Below, piece after piece: positions 1 through 7,549 of a DNA stretch of 64,000 nt. Position numbers and translations under genes: made by a program. Each line of letters begins with the position of its first letter. Position 1 is the first letter of the stretch. The notes below the pieces were generated by a model, which saw only the letters and a program-made list of their open reading frames with translations, did no database searches and had not been told where the DNA came from. This DNA comes from Deltaproteobacteria bacterium (GTDB taxonomy: Bacteria > Desulfobacterota > Syntrophorhabdia > Syntrophorhabdales > Syntrophorhabdaceae): positions 1-64,000 of the forward strand of contig JAKLET010000009.1 of assembly GCA_022711595.1 (NCBI GenBank), in the 5' to 3' direction.

Positions 1-2
1 AG

Positions 3-476
3 GCGACGGCCGCCGTGAGGAACCCTTTCCCGGCAGACGCGCTTGATAAGGTATCGCCCGAGCTTTTCGACAGCGCCGATTTCTGGGGAAAGGTCATTGA
101 AAAATGCGTAAGCTGCGGGGCCTGCACGTTCCTGTGCCCGACATGCTACTGCTTCAATATCACCGACGAGCAGGCGATCATGAATGGTGAACGGATCCGT
201 ACATGGGATTCCTGTATGTTCCAGCATTTTACCCTTGAAACGAGCGGCCACAACCCGCGGCCCATCAAGAACAAAAGGTTCCGGAACAGGGTGGGGCACA
301 AATTCTACTACTACCCGGAAAAGTACGAAGGCGCCATTGCCTGTACGGGCTGTGGGAGATGCATCAGGTACTGCCCGGTGTCGGTTGATATCAGCGAGAT
401 CGTAGGGTATCTGAAAGACCCGAAGGCGGACCCGGAAAAGTGGGCCGCAGAAAATAAAAAAGACGCAAAGAATTAG
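3..476 (+). CDS. 4Fe-4S dicluster electron-transfer subunit, AsrA/sulfhydrogenase-beta type (5' end outside window)
   Basis: The frame is open to the left edge, so the N-terminus is missing; the GTG at 15 has no ribosome binding site and is not taken as the start. The visible part holds CVSCGACTFLCP followed by CPTCYCF, a WDSC motif, and CTGCGRCIRYCPV: two ferredoxin-type cluster sites with the extra cysteines typical of the AsrA / sulfhydrogenase beta (HydB, FloxB) family. Such proteins pass electrons between a partner flavoprotein and a hydrogenase, heterodisulfide reductase or sulfite reductase module in the cytoplasm. The flavoprotein partner follows 9 nt downstream. The true physiological partner lies upstream of the window and cannot be read here. 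Confidence 0.85.
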   Translation, partial: ATAAVRNPFPADALDKVSPELFDSADFWGKVIEKCVSCGACTFLCPTCYCFNITDEQAIMNGERIRTWDSCMFQHFTLETSGHNPRPIKNKRFRNRVGHKFYYYPEKYEGAIACTGCGRCIRYCPVSVDISEIVGYLKDPKADPEKWAAENKKDAKN

Positions 477-485
477 GAGTGCGTG

Positions 486-1322
486 ATGACAGGGAACGAG
501 AATCCATACCTTCCTGAATTAGCCACAGTTACGAAGGTAATCGAAGAAACACCGAATATAAAGTCTTTCCAGGTGGTCTTCAACGACCAGGAAAAGATGA
601 AGAACTTCAAGTTCGAACCTGGCCAGGTGGGACAGCTCTCCGTTTTCGGCGTCGGTGAGTCCACCTTTGTCATCAATTCACCACCCACCCGCATGGAGTA
701 TCTCCAGTTCAGTGTTATGAAGGCTGGAGAAGTGACCAGCGCCCTCCATGGTATCTACGAAGGCGATGTTATCGGCGTAAGGGCGCCGCTTGGAAACTGG
801 TTTCCCTATAACGATATGAAGGGTAAGAACATCCTTTTCATCGGTGGCGGCATCGGACTCGCTCCGCTGAGGACCCTTATTCTCTACATGCTTGATAATC
901 GGGCTGATTACAAGGATATTACCATTATCTACGGATCGAGGACGCCCCCTGATCTGTGCTACAAAGACGAATTGAAAGAGTGGGAAGAACGTTCTGATGT
1001 CAATCTCATCCTCACTGTAGATAATGAATTCCCAGGATGGACCAAGCGGACTGGTTTCGTGCCCACGGTACTGAAGGAAGAAGCCCCGAAGGCCGACAAT
1101 ACGATAGCCATCACCTGCGGGCCTCCGATCATGATCAAGTTCGTTCTCGAAGGGCTCGCTCAGCTCAGCTTCCCGGAAGAGAACATCGTGACAACCCTGG
1201 AAGCAAGGATGAAATGCGGTATCGGTCTTTGCGGACGGTGCAACCTGGGTCATAAGTATATCTGCAAGGACGGGCCGGTGTTTAATCTGAAGCAGCTTAA
1301 GGAACTTCCCAGCGACGAATAA
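486..1322 (+). CDS. FAD/NAD(P)-binding oxidoreductase, AsrB/hydrogenase-gamma (FloxA-like) subunit
   Basis: This 278-residue protein has the ferredoxin-NADP reductase layout. An N-terminal flavin-binding barrel (INSPPTR region) is followed by a nucleotide-binding half with IGGGIGLAPLR. A C-terminal cysteine cluster, CGIGLCGRC then YICKDGPVF, is the [2Fe-2S] signature of PyrK/AsrB/HydG-type subunits. It should exchange electrons between NAD(P)H and the iron-sulfur subunit encoded just upstream. ATG 486 is chosen over GTG 483 because AGGAG sits 6 nt before the ATG. The pair is co-transcribed and ends at a strong terminator. Which reductase or hydrogenase it serves is not visible. Confidence 0.88.
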   Translation: MTGNENPYLPELATVTKVIEETPNIKSFQVVFNDQEKMKNFKFEPGQVGQLSVFGVGESTFVINSPPTRMEYLQFSVMKAGEVTSALHGIYEGDVIGVRAPLGNWFPYNDMKGKNILFIGGGIGLAPLRTLILYMLDNRADYKDITIIYGSRTPPDLCYKDELKEWEERSDVNLILTVDNEFPGWTKRTGFVPTVLKEEAPKADNTIAITCGPPIMIKFVLEGLAQLSFPEENIVTTLEARMKCGIGLCGRCNLGHKYICKDGPVFNLKQLKELPSDE

Positions 1323-1385
1323 GCAATACAGCTCAAGAGCTTGAAAGTTTCAGGGTTTCAAGGTTAAAAACTTCAAAGCACATTA

Positions 1386-1420
1386 AAACCCTCCTTCGTA
1401 AAAAAGAAGGAGGGTTTTTT
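1386..1420. terminator. Intrinsic terminator, bidirectional
   Basis: A 12-bp stem (AAACCCTCCTTC with GAAGGAGGGTTT) encloses an 8-nt loop and ends in a T run on the plus strand and an A run upstream. It closes the electron-transfer operon and could also stop leftward transcription from the minus-strand genes at 1529-4072. Confidence 0.9.
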
Positions 1421-1528
1421 AGTGTTAATTTCCTGAAAAAAGATGTTATGGATCTTGTGTCAGTTTGGAAATGATGAGAAGATGGGGTCTGGAAAAGCTT
1501 CTAACGCTGAAACTTTGGAACTGCCTTG

Positions 1529-2083
1529 CTATTTCCCCAGCAGTTTGAGCTCGTCGTTGTTGAAGGAGGTGATCCTCCAGTGGCCCTCAGGGGCCTTTGC
1601 CATGGTAAAGCTCACCGTGTCCTTGCCGCGCTGCCTTACCAAGGCGGTATTGCCTTCCACGGTCACCGACAATCCGAAGATGGTAGCCCGCTTGAGCTTG
1701 CCGAACAGGGCCTCGTCGTTGTAGGACAGGAGCAGGTTTGTTATCGCTTCCCCCATCTGTTTCTTGAGCTGCGGAAGCAGTTGGGATACAAGGTCTTTTC
1801 CTGCATTTTGCATATGCTCCTCGAATTTATTTCGGGGCGGCTCCTTTTTGTCCATCCTGGAGAAAACATCTTTAGCCATGTTGTCGAGGATGCTGTCCGT
1901 GTCAAGGTATTTGAGGACGCCTTTGGCATCACGGTTGACGATTGCTTTTTTAAACATGTATAGGCTGTAATATGGTGTTGAAGTGATGTAAAAAAAGCTG
2001 ACGGCGATCAGCGCGGCAATAGCGCAACATATGGGAACAACGATTAATGTGCGTTTCTTTTTAGCCGGAGCGCCTTCCTGCAC
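1529..2083 (-). CDS. Membrane-anchored DUF2939-like protein
   Basis: This 184-residue protein has a basic N-terminus, one membrane segment (about residues 13-33) and an extracytoplasmic domain starting TPYYSLYMFKKAI. That opening and the following 'residue-count' helix resemble the DUF2939 family, whose function is unknown. The GTG start at 2083 has AGAAGG six bases before it. It lies 17 bp behind a second protein of similar design (2101-2550): both have a membrane anchor, then TPxYxLxxxKKAxxxxDA, and end with a strand-rich segment containing W-x-I-T. The pair therefore looks like a diverged tandem duplication in an operon headed by the S1 protein. Confidence 0.75.
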   Translation of the reverse strand: MQEGAPAKKKRTLIVVPICCAIAALIAVSFFYITSTPYYSLYMFKKAIVNRDAKGVLKYLDTDSILDNMAKDVFSRMDKKEPPRNKFEEHMQNAGKDLVSQLLPQLKKQMGEAITNLLLSYNDEALFGKLKRATIFGLSVTVEGNTALVRQRGKDTVSFTMAKAPEGHWRITSFNNDELKLLGK

Positions 2084-2100
2084 GCATTACCTTCTGAATT

Positions 2101-2550
2101 TCATTTTATTTCGATCGCGGTGATGATCCATTGCCCTTTGGTTGTTTTTTCAAGGCTCACGCTGGTGTTATCGGCAGTCTCGGCAGTCGCATATAACTCG
2201 TCGGCCGATATGGCAATGGGCACCTTGAAAACCGACCATCCCTTGATGGATTTGATGAAGGGGCTTTTTTCGTGGGGGGAGTCTAATTCGTAAAGGAGCT
2301 GCTTTTTGACCACCTCGACAGGTTGGTTGTTTGTCATGCTCTCCGGCAGCCGCGAGGCCACTTTATCAATATCCATGAATTCCTGTGCCGTATCGGCGTT
2401 GCTGAAGACGACGGCCTTCTTGACCTGTATAAGAGCGTAGCGGGGTGTTTTCTTGAAATGCTGGTAGCCGTACACACAGGCGCCGACGATAATGATCAGA
2501 ATGATCCAGCGTGCCGCGCCCCCCCTTTCATTTCTCAGGAAACTGTTCAT
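2101..2550 (-). CDS. Membrane-anchored DUF2939-like protein, paralogue of the next gene
   Basis: This 149-residue protein has a membrane segment near residues 15-28 and then TPRYALIQVKKAVVFSNAD, matching the start of the extracytoplasmic domain of the neighbour at 1529-2083. The C-terminus ends in a strand with QWIITAIEIK. A very strong ribosome binding site (GGAGGAGG) precedes the ATG. It sits 37 bp downstream of the S1 gene in the same direction and 17 bp upstream of its paralogue. No catalytic residues are apparent and no function is assigned. Confidence 0.72.
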   Translation of the reverse strand: MNSFLRNERGGAARWIILIIIVGACVYGYQHFKKTPRYALIQVKKAVVFSNADTAQEFMDIDKVASRLPESMTNNQPVEVVKKQLLYELDSPHEKSPFIKSIKGWSVFKVPIAISADELYATAETADNTSVSLEKTTKGQWIITAIEIK

Positions 2551-2587
2551 AAGCCTCCTCCCCGGACTTCCTTTTTTCCAGACAGCT

Positions 2588-4072
2588 TTATGATAATAAC
2601 CCGAGTTTGCTCTTCAAGAGCTCCCCGAGGCTGCCAAGGCCTTCAGGAGAACGCTCTTCCTCTTTCACCTTGTCCCTGTACCGGGTGTAGCTGTCCAGTT
2701 CTATCTTTTCATCGACCTTGGTCCTGCTGAGAGTGACACGGACCCGGTCAGGGTCGACGGCAACGACCACGGCCTGCATGGATGATCCAACGGGGAACAT
2801 CTTGTTATGGTTTGAGCCTTTCAAGGTTCCCATTTCAACGTTGGGGATGAATCCCGTCAATCCCTCCTTGATCCTCACGATTATGCCTGATGAAATGACC
2901 CGCTCCACCCTGGTTTCGAGGAGTTCCCCGATGGGGGGAAGGTCCACCTTTTCCATCACGATCTTGCGTTCCATGGAGAGTGTGAGCCGCCTTCTTTCCG
3001 TGCTGATATCAACGACCCTGGCCTCCACCTGCTGTCCTGTTTCAAGCACTTCCTTGGGGTGGTTGATCCTTCTGCCGGCCCCCAGTTTGGAGATGGGGAT
3101 AAGCCCGTCTATGCCGGGCTCGAGGTTCACGAAGGCGCCGAAGCTTTCCAGGCGGACAACGCTGCCGAATACCGTTGAGTCCACAGGGTATTTTTCGGGA
3201 ACAGCAAGAAAAGGATCGGGCAGCACGGCTTTCAGGCTCAGCGTGATGCGTTCCCTTGCCCAATCTATGTCCATGATCCTTGCTGTTATCTCGTCCCCTA
3301 TGGCAACGAGGTTTGCGGCTTTTTCCCCTTTGATCCATGAAAGCTCGCTGAGCGGGATGAGGCCGTCAATGCCGCCGATGTTGACAAATACGCCGAATTT
3401 CTGGATCGATCTCACTACACCGGCCACGTCCATACCTGCGGTTAAGGTTTCTTTGAGTTTTTCCTTTTCCTTTTCAAGTTCCTTCTCCAAAAGGGCCCTG
3501 CGGGAAAGGATGATATTACGCCCTCTTTCTTTATACTCAAGGACTTTGAAAGCGTATGTTTCCCCTATGTAAGATCCTGCGTCCTTGCTCCCTCTCAGGT
3601 CCATCTGTGAATAGGGGCAGAAACACCTGACCTTGCCTACGCGCACCTCATAGCCGCCCTTGAGTTCTCCGGATACCTTGCCGGTAATAGGTATGTCCGC
3701 GTCATGAGCGTCTTTGATGCTTTGCAGGGTTATGCTTGGAAAGCTGTGGATCAAAGTAGTGAACTTCCTTGACCCTCCTTCGACTGACAAGAAATAGGCT
3801 TCAATTTCATCACCATCCTGAACAGTCACGAACCCTTCATCGTTTATAAACTCTTTTTTGTCAATTACCCCTTCGCTTTTGCCGCCGAGGTCGATGTACA
3901 CGAAATCGCCCGAAACCCCGGCGATCCTTGTGGTGACCCTCTGGCCCGGTTCAAGCCTTTTCAGTAATTGGGCGCTTTCTTCGAAAAGCTTTGCGAAATC
4001 TTCTTCGTGTCCGGTTTCCGGCGTGCTCCTTTCTTCAATATTTTCCTGGTTGTTGATATGTTCGTCTGACAT
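2588..4072 (-). CDS. rpsA: S1 RNA-binding domain protein (ribosomal protein S1 type)
   Basis: This 494-residue protein holds about five S1 (OB-fold) repeats, near residues 40-107, 125-190, 208-280, 293-365 and 385-455. Typical repeat openings are seen, such as GVVRSIQKFGVFVNIGGIDG and GSVVRLESFGAFVNL. The acidic N-terminal 35 residues precede the first repeat. S1 proteins help mRNA bind the 30S subunit and are often shorter than the 557-residue Escherichia coli form in this type of bacterium. The second repeat is degenerate (CFCPYSQMD). It could be the ribosomal S1 or an accessory S1 protein; a second copy elsewhere would decide. It is divergent from the FKBP gene. Confidence 0.82.
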   Translation of the reverse strand: MSDEHINNQENIEERSTPETGHEEDFAKLFEESAQLLKRLEPGQRVTTRIAGVSGDFVYIDLGGKSEGVIDKKEFINDEGFVTVQDGDEIEAYFLSVEGGSRKFTTLIHSFPSITLQSIKDAHDADIPITGKVSGELKGGYEVRVGKVRCFCPYSQMDLRGSKDAGSYIGETYAFKVLEYKERGRNIILSRRALLEKELEKEKEKLKETLTAGMDVAGVVRSIQKFGVFVNIGGIDGLIPLSELSWIKGEKAANLVAIGDEITARIMDIDWARERITLSLKAVLPDPFLAVPEKYPVDSTVFGSVVRLESFGAFVNLEPGIDGLIPISKLGAGRRINHPKEVLETGQQVEARVVDISTERRRLTLSMERKIVMEKVDLPPIGELLETRVERVISSGIIVRIKEGLTGFIPNVEMGTLKGSNHNKMFPVGSSMQAVVVAVDPDRVRVTLSRTKVDEKIELDSYTRYRDKVKEEERSPEGLGSLGELLKSKLGLLS

Positions 4073-4168
4073 CGTCCAATTCTCCCTAAGTGCTGTAAAT
4101 ATTTTTTGTTCCAGTAATTTACAATTTATTGGGTGTTATGTAAAGCTATAGTTCTTTCAGATAATCAT

Positions 4169-4197
4169 TTGACAATTCTAAGGTCATGGAATAACAT
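4169..4197 (+). promoter_or_regulatory. Sigma-70-type promoter of the FKBP gene
   Basis: TTGACA, 17-nt spacer, TAACAT. The -35 is perfect and the -10 matches 4 of 6. It ends 53 nt before the proposed TTG start. Confidence 0.5.
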
Positions 4198-4250
4198 ATG
4201 AAACAGTCGAAAAAACCAACATATCGCAAATGGGCGCGAAGGAGGTACAT

Positions 4251-4952
4251 TTGAGTTCCATACCCTTTAAGAGGTTCTCTGTTATGAAATTGGCGGCTTT
4301 AATATCGGTGGCGTTCATATTGTGTTCTGCATTCCCGGTTTCAGGGCAGGACAGGGGGACGCCGCAGCTGACCAGGGATAAAACAGGTTATGCGCTGGGT
4401 GTAAGCATCGGTCGAAATATGAAAGACCTTGCGATCGACATCGAACCCGAGATGATCGTTCGCGGGATCCGCGATGTCCTCAAGGGAAAACCTACCCTTT
4501 CGGACCAGGAGATAAGGACCGCGCTGGATAATTACGAAAAAGAGGTCATCAAGAAGCTTGGCGCGAAGAACAGGCAGGAAGGCGACGCCTTCCTCAAGGA
4601 GAATAAATCGCGCAAAAACGTTATAACCCTCCCGAGCGGTCTCCAGTATATGGTCCTCAAGCAGGGAACGGGTGCGGTTCCCAAGGTGAATGATATGGTG
4701 GCGATTCATTACCGGGCGAGGACGGTGGACGGGGTGGAATTTGAAAGCTCGCACTGGAACAATAAGCCTGCCAATATCGTTATCGGCAATACCATCAAAG
4801 GATGGACAGAGGCATTGACGAAGATGCCCGGCGGTTCCATATGGCGTCTTTATATTCCCCCTGAACTTGCCTATGGTGAATCCGGCGCCGGTACAACGAT
4901 TGGTCCCAACGCGACGATCATCTGTGATCTTGAACTGCTGACAGTAAAATAG
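4251..4952 (+). CDS. Exported FKBP-type peptidyl-prolyl cis-trans isomerase (Mip/FkpA-like)
   Basis: This 233-residue protein has a signal peptide (MKLAALISVAFILCSAFPVSG), an FKBP_N dimerisation region (about residues 20-115: TRDKTGYALGVSIGRNMKD) and a C-terminal FKBP catalytic domain. The latter starts with LPSGLQYMVLKQG and includes VHYRA-like, W and AYGE segments. It should catalyse proline isomerisation and assist folding in the periplasm or outer membrane. I place the start at TTG 4251, five nt after GGAGG. The ATG at 4230 lies upstream of that site and would add seven residues; ATG 4284 would start directly at the signal peptide. The gene is monocistronic and divergent from the S1 gene. 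Confidence 0.9.
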   Translation: MSSIPFKRFSVMKLAALISVAFILCSAFPVSGQDRGTPQLTRDKTGYALGVSIGRNMKDLAIDIEPEMIVRGIRDVLKGKPTLSDQEIRTALDNYEKEVIKKLGAKNRQEGDAFLKENKSRKNVITLPSGLQYMVLKQGTGAVPKVNDMVAIHYRARTVDGVEFESSHWNNKPANIVIGNTIKGWTEALTKMPGGSIWRLYIPPELAYGESGAGTTIGPNATIICDLELLTVK

Positions 4953-4964
4953 AAAAGGCCGGAG

Positions 4965-5043
4965 AGCGTCGGGTTTTAAGTCCCAGATGTTTAGGGTGAT
5001 ACCGAAACGCCTGCTTTTGCATGAAAGCTTAAGACCCGACGCT
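4965..5043. repeat. Long inverted repeat downstream of the FKBP gene
   Basis: AGCGTCGGGTTTTAAG (4965-4980) is matched by CTTAAGACCCGACGCT (5028-5043), a 16-bp stem with one mismatch (G-T in RNA) around a 47-nt spacer. There is no T run, so it is not a classical terminator; it may protect the mRNA 3' end. Confidence 0.7.
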
Positions 5044-5115
5044 TGAAACTGTTCACACCTCATGCTTCACGCCTTTCCGTAATGTCTTATCCCTGGTTAT
5101 TTTCTTCTTTGCTTA

Positions 5116-5143
5116 TTGATTGTTTTCCTTATATTCTGATAAT
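5116..5143 (+). promoter_or_regulatory. Sigma-70-type promoter of the alcohol dehydrogenase gene
   Basis: TTGATT, 16-nt spacer, GATAAT, ending 38 nt before the ATG, which has a GGAGGTGAG ribosome binding site. Confidence 0.45.
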
Positions 5144-5181
5144 TTGGATATTGGTTGTTACCATTGGACCGGAGGTGAGCA

Positions 5182-6210
5182 ATGAAGGCGATGGTCATTG
5201 AAAAGGTCTGCGATCTGAGAGTGGAGAAGCAGCCGCTTAAATTTGTCCAGTTGCCGATCCCGCATGTCGGCGATGCGGAGATCCTTGTCCGGGTATCGTC
5301 CTGCGGCGTATGCCACACGGAACTTGACGAGATAGAGGGAAGGACCCCGCCCCCGAAGTTCCCGGTGATCCCGGGCCACCAGGTGGTGGGCCGTGTCGAG
5401 AGAACAGGACATAAGGCGGCGCGTTTCAAGGTGGGCGAAAGGGTAGGGGTGGCGTGGATCTTTTCTGCGTGCGGTGTCTGTGAGTTCTGCCGGGAGGGAA
5501 ACGAGAACCTCTGTGAGAAATTCACGGCAACCGGCAGGGACGTGAACGGGGGTTATGCGGAATATATGAATGTCCCCGAGACCTATGCGTTCAGGATACC
5601 CGAAGCCTTCAGCGACCTCGAGGCGCCCCCCCTGCTTTGTGCCGGGACCATAGGGTACAGATCGCTTCGCCTGACAGAAATGCGCGACGGTGAGAATATC
5701 GGCCTTGTGGGATTCGGCGCGTCTGCCCATCTCGTGCTGCAGATGGTCAGGTACAGGTATCCAGCCTCGAAGATATTCGTTTTCGCCCGCAGCGCCGGGG
5801 AACGCGATTTTGCCATGGAACTGGGGGCCCACTGGGCCGGAGACACAACAGATGTCTCACCGGAGAAAATGCACCGTATCATAGACACTACGCCGGCCTG
5901 GGGGACGATCGTGCATGCCCTGAAAAACCTTGAACGGGGAGGGCGCCTTGTCATCAACGCCATAAGAAAAGAAGAAGCGGACAAAAAGGAGCTCCTGACG
6001 CTCAGTTATCCGGAGCATCTCTGGCTGGAAAAGGAAATAAAGAGTGTTGCAAACGTTGCCTCAATGGACGTGAGCGAGTTTCTCGAATTGGCTGCGGCGA
6101 TCCCCATACGCCCCGAAGTGGAGGCCTTTGCCCTTGAAGAAGCGAACCGGGCGCTTATCGAGCTTAAAGAAAGAAAGATCCGCGGGGCCAAGGTGCTCAA
6201 GATAGCATGA
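5182..6210 (+). CDS. Zinc-dependent alcohol dehydrogenase (medium-chain dehydrogenase family)
   Basis: This 342-residue protein has the catalytic-zinc motif CGVCHTE and the GHQVVG element. The structural-zinc loop C-x2-C-x2-C-x7-C (CGVCEFCREGNENLC) is complete. The cofactor-binding turn reads VGFGASAH, the form found in AdhP-like and acyl/alcohol dehydrogenases related to E. coli YahK. It should oxidise alcohols or reduce aldehydes with NAD(P). GGAGGTGAG precedes the ATG. It stands alone and is followed by a repeat-filled spacer. The exact substrate cannot be read from sequence. Confidence 0.88.
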   Translation: MKAMVIEKVCDLRVEKQPLKFVQLPIPHVGDAEILVRVSSCGVCHTELDEIEGRTPPPKFPVIPGHQVVGRVERTGHKAARFKVGERVGVAWIFSACGVCEFCREGNENLCEKFTATGRDVNGGYAEYMNVPETYAFRIPEAFSDLEAPPLLCAGTIGYRSLRLTEMRDGENIGLVGFGASAHLVLQMVRYRYPASKIFVFARSAGERDFAMELGAHWAGDTTDVSPEKMHRIIDTTPAWGTIVHALKNLERGGRLVINAIRKEEADKKELLTLSYPEHLWLEKEIKSVANVASMDVSEFLELAAAIPIRPEVEAFALEEANRALIELKERKIRGAKVLKIA

Positions 6211-6384
6211 AGGCAGGTCATGGGTCATGGGCATACCTGTCCTGAAGCATTGTTTTATAAGGAAAGCAATCCGGGAAATGAATTATCTTGGACACCAGTG
6301 GGTCATAGGAAAAACAAAGAAGAATGTGGAATAATTTCGTCTATCCCATGACCCATAACCAATCACCCATCACCTGTTTTTTTA
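6211..6384. repeat. Intergenic inverted-repeat element, family A (ATGGGTCATGGG words)
   Basis: The left arm (about 6211-6231) is made of CAGGTCATGGGTCATGGG. The right arm (about 6341-6376) is a longer reverse complement of the same words (CCCATGACCCATAACC, then CACCCATCACCTG) and is followed by a T run at 6377-6383. The arms can pair over about 20 bases, with a spacer of about 110 nt. Similar elements occur at 18295, 26536, 38108 and 57134. Confidence 0.65.
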
Positions 6385-6459
6385 TTAAAAAACAATACAC
6401 AAACCGGGTGGGATGATATAGAATGAAGCGTTTGTTTCGGCAGGAAAAAAATAAAAAAA

Positions 6460-6544
6460 TGCCGAAGACGGGACTTGAACCCACACAGGCAAATTGCCTA
6501 CTAGACCCTGAATCTAGCGCGTCTGCCAATTCCGCCACTTCGGC
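6460..6544 (-). tRNA. tRNA-Leu (anticodon CAG)
   Basis: On the minus strand the acceptor stem GCCGAAG pairs with CTTCGGC and is followed by discriminator A. The D-arm contains TTGGCAGACGC, the anticodon stem is CTAGA/TCTAG with loop TTCAGGG (anticodon CAG, decoding CUG). There is a class II variable arm and a T-arm with GGTTCAAGTCC. CCA is not encoded. Length is 85 nt. It lies between the alcohol dehydrogenase and ribF. Confidence 0.93.
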
Positions 6545-6590
6545 ACCCTATTAAGGTATATGGATGTGATTAATAAGTCAAGAGGTGAAG

Positions 6591-7532
6591 ATGAAAATTT
6601 TTAGGTCTTTCGATGGGACCGGAAGATTTCCCGGCCCCGTTCTCACCATAGGCAACTACGATGGCGTGCATATCGGTCACAAGCGCATCATAGGGAGGGT
6701 TGTTGAAAAGGCGCAGGAGATTTCCGGGACCCCTATGCTGATGACATTCTCTCCTCATCCCCATAGCGTTCTAAAACCCGATTCCTACATACGACTCATT
6801 ACGCCGCTGCATCTTAAAGAAAAGCTCGTGGCGGAAAATGGTATAGAGGTCATGTTCGTCATCCCCTTTGATGAACATTTACGTTCCATTCCTCCTGAGA
6901 GTTTCATCGAAGATATCCTGATCGACACCCTCGGTGTTGCAGGTGTGATCGTTGGATATGACTTTCGGTTTGGCAGGGGCGGTGTGGGCGACGTGGAAAT
7001 TTTGAAGGAATTTTCCCAAAAGAAGGGTTTTTATTTCGATGTTGTCGATGCCATAACGGTGGATGAAGAAAAGATAGGCAGCAACAGGATACGCAGGCTC
7101 ATTATGGACGGTGACCTTAAAAAGGCCAACGAGCTCCTTGACCGCCCGCACATGATCGAGGGAATAGTTGTTCACGGTGTGAACAGGGGAAAGGGGATGG
7201 GATTCCCCACCATTAACTTCGAAACCGTCTTCGAACTCATACCCGGGAACGGAGTGTACATTACCGAAGTAGAATTCGACGGACGGAAATGGCCTTCTGT
7301 CACGAACATCGGCTTCAATCCAACCTTTGAAGGAAAAAAACTGCTCGTTGAAACCCATATCCTCAATTATTCCGGGGATCTTTATAACCGCGATATAGTG
7401 ATCTATTTCCATGAGCGCATCAGGGAGGAGAGAAAGTTCGGCAACATGGAAGAGCTGAAGGAAAGGATCACGCTGGACGTTTCTATAGCGAGAGACTACT
7501 TTAAAAACCGCTTGAATGCCCGAACCGCTTAA
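6591..7532 (+). CDS. ribF: Bifunctional riboflavin kinase / FAD synthetase
   Basis: This 313-residue protein converts riboflavin to FMN and then FAD. The N-terminal nucleotidyltransferase half has GNYDGVHIGH (the G-x-[FY]-D-G-x-H-x-G-H adenylylation site) and GSNRIRRLI in the place of the usual SSTxIR motif. The C-terminal kinase half starts near residue 180 with GRGFPT-type sequence (GMGFPTINF). ATG 6591 follows AGAGG by five nt and is preferred to GTG 6585. It is convergent with the motAB-linked regulator, with a shared terminator between them. Confidence 0.95.
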   Translation: MKIFRSFDGTGRFPGPVLTIGNYDGVHIGHKRIIGRVVEKAQEISGTPMLMTFSPHPHSVLKPDSYIRLITPLHLKEKLVAENGIEVMFVIPFDEHLRSIPPESFIEDILIDTLGVAGVIVGYDFRFGRGGVGDVEILKEFSQKKGFYFDVVDAITVDEEKIGSNRIRRLIMDGDLKKANELLDRPHMIEGIVVHGVNRGKGMGFPTINFETVFELIPGNGVYITEVEFDGRKWPSVTNIGFNPTFEGKKLLVETHILNYSGDLYNRDIVIYFHERIREERKFGNMEELKERITLDVSIARDYFKNRLNARTA

Positions 7533-7549
7533 GCCGTTCAAGCGGTTTT
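7523..7549. terminator. Bidirectional terminator between convergent genes
   Basis: AACCGCTT (7523-7530) pairs with AAGCGGTT (7540-7547) around a 9-nt loop, with TTTT following. It overlaps the ribF stop codon and the last bases of the minus-strand regulator. The stem words match the family C repeats found at 13711 and 57214. Confidence 0.7.

Noticed and set aside
5097-5525. Long antisense frames over the alcohol dehydrogenase and similar shadows elsewhere
   Set aside because: They mirror well-supported genes on the other strand and have no start signals or domains of their own.
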